Positions 58,856-64,000 of a DNA stretch of 64,000 bases are shown in pieces. Position 1 is the first letter of the stretch. Every line of letters starts with the position of its first letter. The stretch is from assembly GCA_008704415.1 (NCBI GenBank), contig VXIS01000004.1, positions 62,001-126,000 of the forward strand, written 5' to 3'. The position numbers and the translations under genes were made by a program. This DNA is from Sphaerosporella brunnea (Eukaryota > Ascomycota > Pezizomycetes > Pezizales > Pyronemataceae). The notes beneath the pieces are model-generated. The model searched no databases. It saw only the letters and a program-made list of their open reading frames with translations, and had not been told where the DNA came from.

Positions 58856-59749
58856 ATGTCCGCCACAGACGACACCGCCGACGGCACTGCTGACGGCACC
58901 TCGGTCCTCGACCGCCTTTCGGATGTCAGGCCCGGCGCCCGTTTCCTCGAATCCAGGATTCGATGCAAGCTCACTGATATGCTACTCGAGGCCATGCTCA
59001 AGGAGGAATATTCCCTCCGGTCCATGGTCAGGATTATCAAGAACCTCCAGTTAATCTCGGTTACCTCCAACAGCGCACTCGAGATGTACCCCGAAGGATG
59101 GTGCGATGTCGGCCGTGACTCCTTCGTCCGGACCAGGATCCAGCAGGAAATCGGGAGCCACGCATTCCGCAAGATAATGGAGTTCCATGCGGATTTCGAG
59201 AACATCCCCACCGTCTTCCAGTACGTAAGGGACGAGCTGATAAAGTCCTTGGCCGACGACCTTCCCCATTTCCCGGGGCTGGAGAAGCAGTTCGTGGGCG
59301 CTTGGGTCCTCGCACTCAAGGAAGTCGAGTTCTTGTGGTATGCGGAGGGCACGGACTCGCTTGTGCGTGGGTTCCGGGAGTTTATGGGTGCGATCCTCGG
59401 CCTGCAGATTTTCTACCCAGCCGAAGTATCCGAAATCTTTTGGTCTGTCCGCCAGCGGGTTCACGATGGGTTGAACACGTTTGTGGAAGATGAGAAAGCC
59501 TTTGAAGAGGAGCTCAGCCAGGGACGGGCCGAGTTTGAGGCTGACCTCCGCAAGAAATACCGAAAGCGCCGTGGTCAGGAGACGGATGTCGACACTCGCA
59601 TTGAAAACGCTTTGAAGGAACTCGGCCTGGCGGATATGCCCAGTGGTCTCAGCGATAGCGATCTTGATGATGAAATCACCGACCTCGCGGAAGGAGGTGA
59701 AACCGAAGGTTCTGAGAGGTCCTCCAATTCCTCGGGCTTTCACACTTAA
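58856..59749 (+). CDS. Conserved-looking hypothetical protein, all-helical
   Basis: Single open frame of 297 residues with balanced codon use and a CGAAAATG start context. Not recognised. No signal peptide or membrane helix. The first 30 residues repeat a TADGTxDG-like acidic pattern. The middle (about 30-215) is rich in aromatic and amphipathic helices (ESRIRCKLTDMLLEAMLKEE, FPGLEKQFVGAWVLALKEVE, GFREFMGAILGLQIFYPAE). A basic KKYRKRRGQE stretch near 235 is followed by an acidic tail ending SSNSSGFHT. It could be nuclear given the basic patch; function cannot be stated. The opposite strand also has an open frame, but that is a shadow. Confidence 0.65.
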   Translation: MSATDDTADGTADGTSVLDRLSDVRPGARFLESRIRCKLTDMLLEAMLKEEYSLRSMVRIIKNLQLISVTSNSALEMYPEGWCDVGRDSFVRTRIQQEIGSHAFRKIMEFHADFENIPTVFQYVRDELIKSLADDLPHFPGLEKQFVGAWVLALKEVEFLWYAEGTDSLVRGFREFMGAILGLQIFYPAEVSEIFWSVRQRVHDGLNTFVEDEKAFEEELSQGRAEFEADLRKKYRKRRGQETDVDTRIENALKELGLADMPSGLSDSDLDDEITDLAEGGETEGSERSSNSSGFHT

Positions 59750-63374
<3,625 letters not shown>

Positions 63375-64000
63375 AAAAAAATCTTGCAAAAGTGATCTAG
63401 TTTTGTGTGAGTGTGTATGCTTTTTTTTTTTTTGGATACCTGAGTGTTTCTTCTGCATCTTTTTAGATGGGTGTTTCTATAGCTTTTATTTTTTCCCTTT
63501 CATTGGTTTCCACTATTTACTTTTCTTTTATGGATTTATGATTAGGGATGAAGGGAGTTTTTTTTTTGGGCGGATGGACGGAGGGATGGTCAAAAACAAA
63601 ATGGGGTTTTTTTTTTCTTTTTGGAGTATGTACAGATGACGTGTAGAAGAATATACTGCCCCAGCGGGCGTTTTGGAAGAAGTGGTGGCTGGTGAGATTT
63701 TATGATTGGCCGTTGGAAGATCATGAGTGAGAAATGGTGATGGTGTAGTCAAGCTCAATTCATGCTTAAAGTTCTATGTATTCCAACCACCGGCTCCACA
63801 AAGAACACAAAGTTTACACATCACCATCCGCGCGTCCCCATCGCGATCACGGGCTGGATCCGCAGGTAGGTGCTTCTGCAACTCGAACGAATCGGGAATT
63901 TTGGGTGACACGACGTTTCAGGCCAAGGATAGGGTGAGATTGTGGTCACAGTTCTCTTTCAATCTGGAATACATCGCAACACCACCACCCCATATGTCAC
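63375..64000. other. MET3 3' flank to window end
   Basis: 626 bp. T-rich tracts to about 63620, then unassigned sequence. No gene recognised. Confidence 0.5.

Noticed and set aside
58483..59352. Minus-strand frame of 289 codons opposite the hypothetical gene
   Set aside because: Antisense to a frame with better codon use and start context; starts and ends without splice or family support.

Overview
The window is nuclear DNA of a filamentous ascomycete (Pezizomycotina). Signs of this are 20 protein-coding genes broken by short introns (mostly 48-75 nt, GT..AG, often with a CTRAC/CTGAC branch site), no operons, long pyrimidine-rich leaders, a filamentous-type ATP sulfurylase with a C-terminal APS-kinase-like domain, and a TeaA-type cell-end marker. 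The genus cannot be fixed from this sequence alone. No tRNA, rRNA, CRISPR or viral gene was recognised. All splice sites were inferred by eye from reading frame, family conservation and splice consensus.

Layout. 1-1 kb: 3' end of a paraoxonase-like gene. 1.9-6.6 kb (-): teaA/tea1 polarity marker, sharing a 2.2 kb divergent region with KOG1/Raptor (8.8-13.6 kb, +). Then come SSZ1 (ribosome-associated Hsp70), RET2 (delta-COP) and a coiled-coil protein with an in-frame TAG near its end, all on +. 21.9-23.8 kb (-): a GPI-type GH16 glycosidase whose second intron carries a 614-bp terminal-inverted-repeat element. 24.4-29.9 kb (+): ERD1, LIP2 octanoyltransferase and a MATE transporter. 30.8-32.0 kb (-): Gemin2. 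32.8-33.8 kb (-): a dead POS5-type NADH kinase, followed by other remnants. 35.2-36.2 kb: ketopantoate reductase. 38.3-39.9 kb: secreted GH47 mannosidase. 41.3-43.3 kb (-): erf2 palmitoyltransferase. 46.7-49.5 kb: ASH1-type H3K36 methyltransferase. 50.1-51.3 kb (-): mitochondrial TPR protein, with a small inverted-repeat element just upstream of its start. 53.9-56.5 kb: EGF-like membrane protein. 57.7-59.7 kb: two unrecognised proteins. 61.5-63.4 kb: MET3 ATP sulfurylase.

The genes are unrelated housekeeping and secretory functions (TOR signalling, translation, vesicle traffic, cofactor and sulfate metabolism, cell wall and glycan processing, chromatin) and do not form a pathway cluster. The noteworthy material is the three inverted-repeat elements, the in-frame TAG followed by 47 more open codons, the multi-lesion NADH kinase pseudogene, and long stretches (33.8-35.2, 36.2-38.3, 43.3-46.7, 51.5-53.9 kb) where no gene was recognised.
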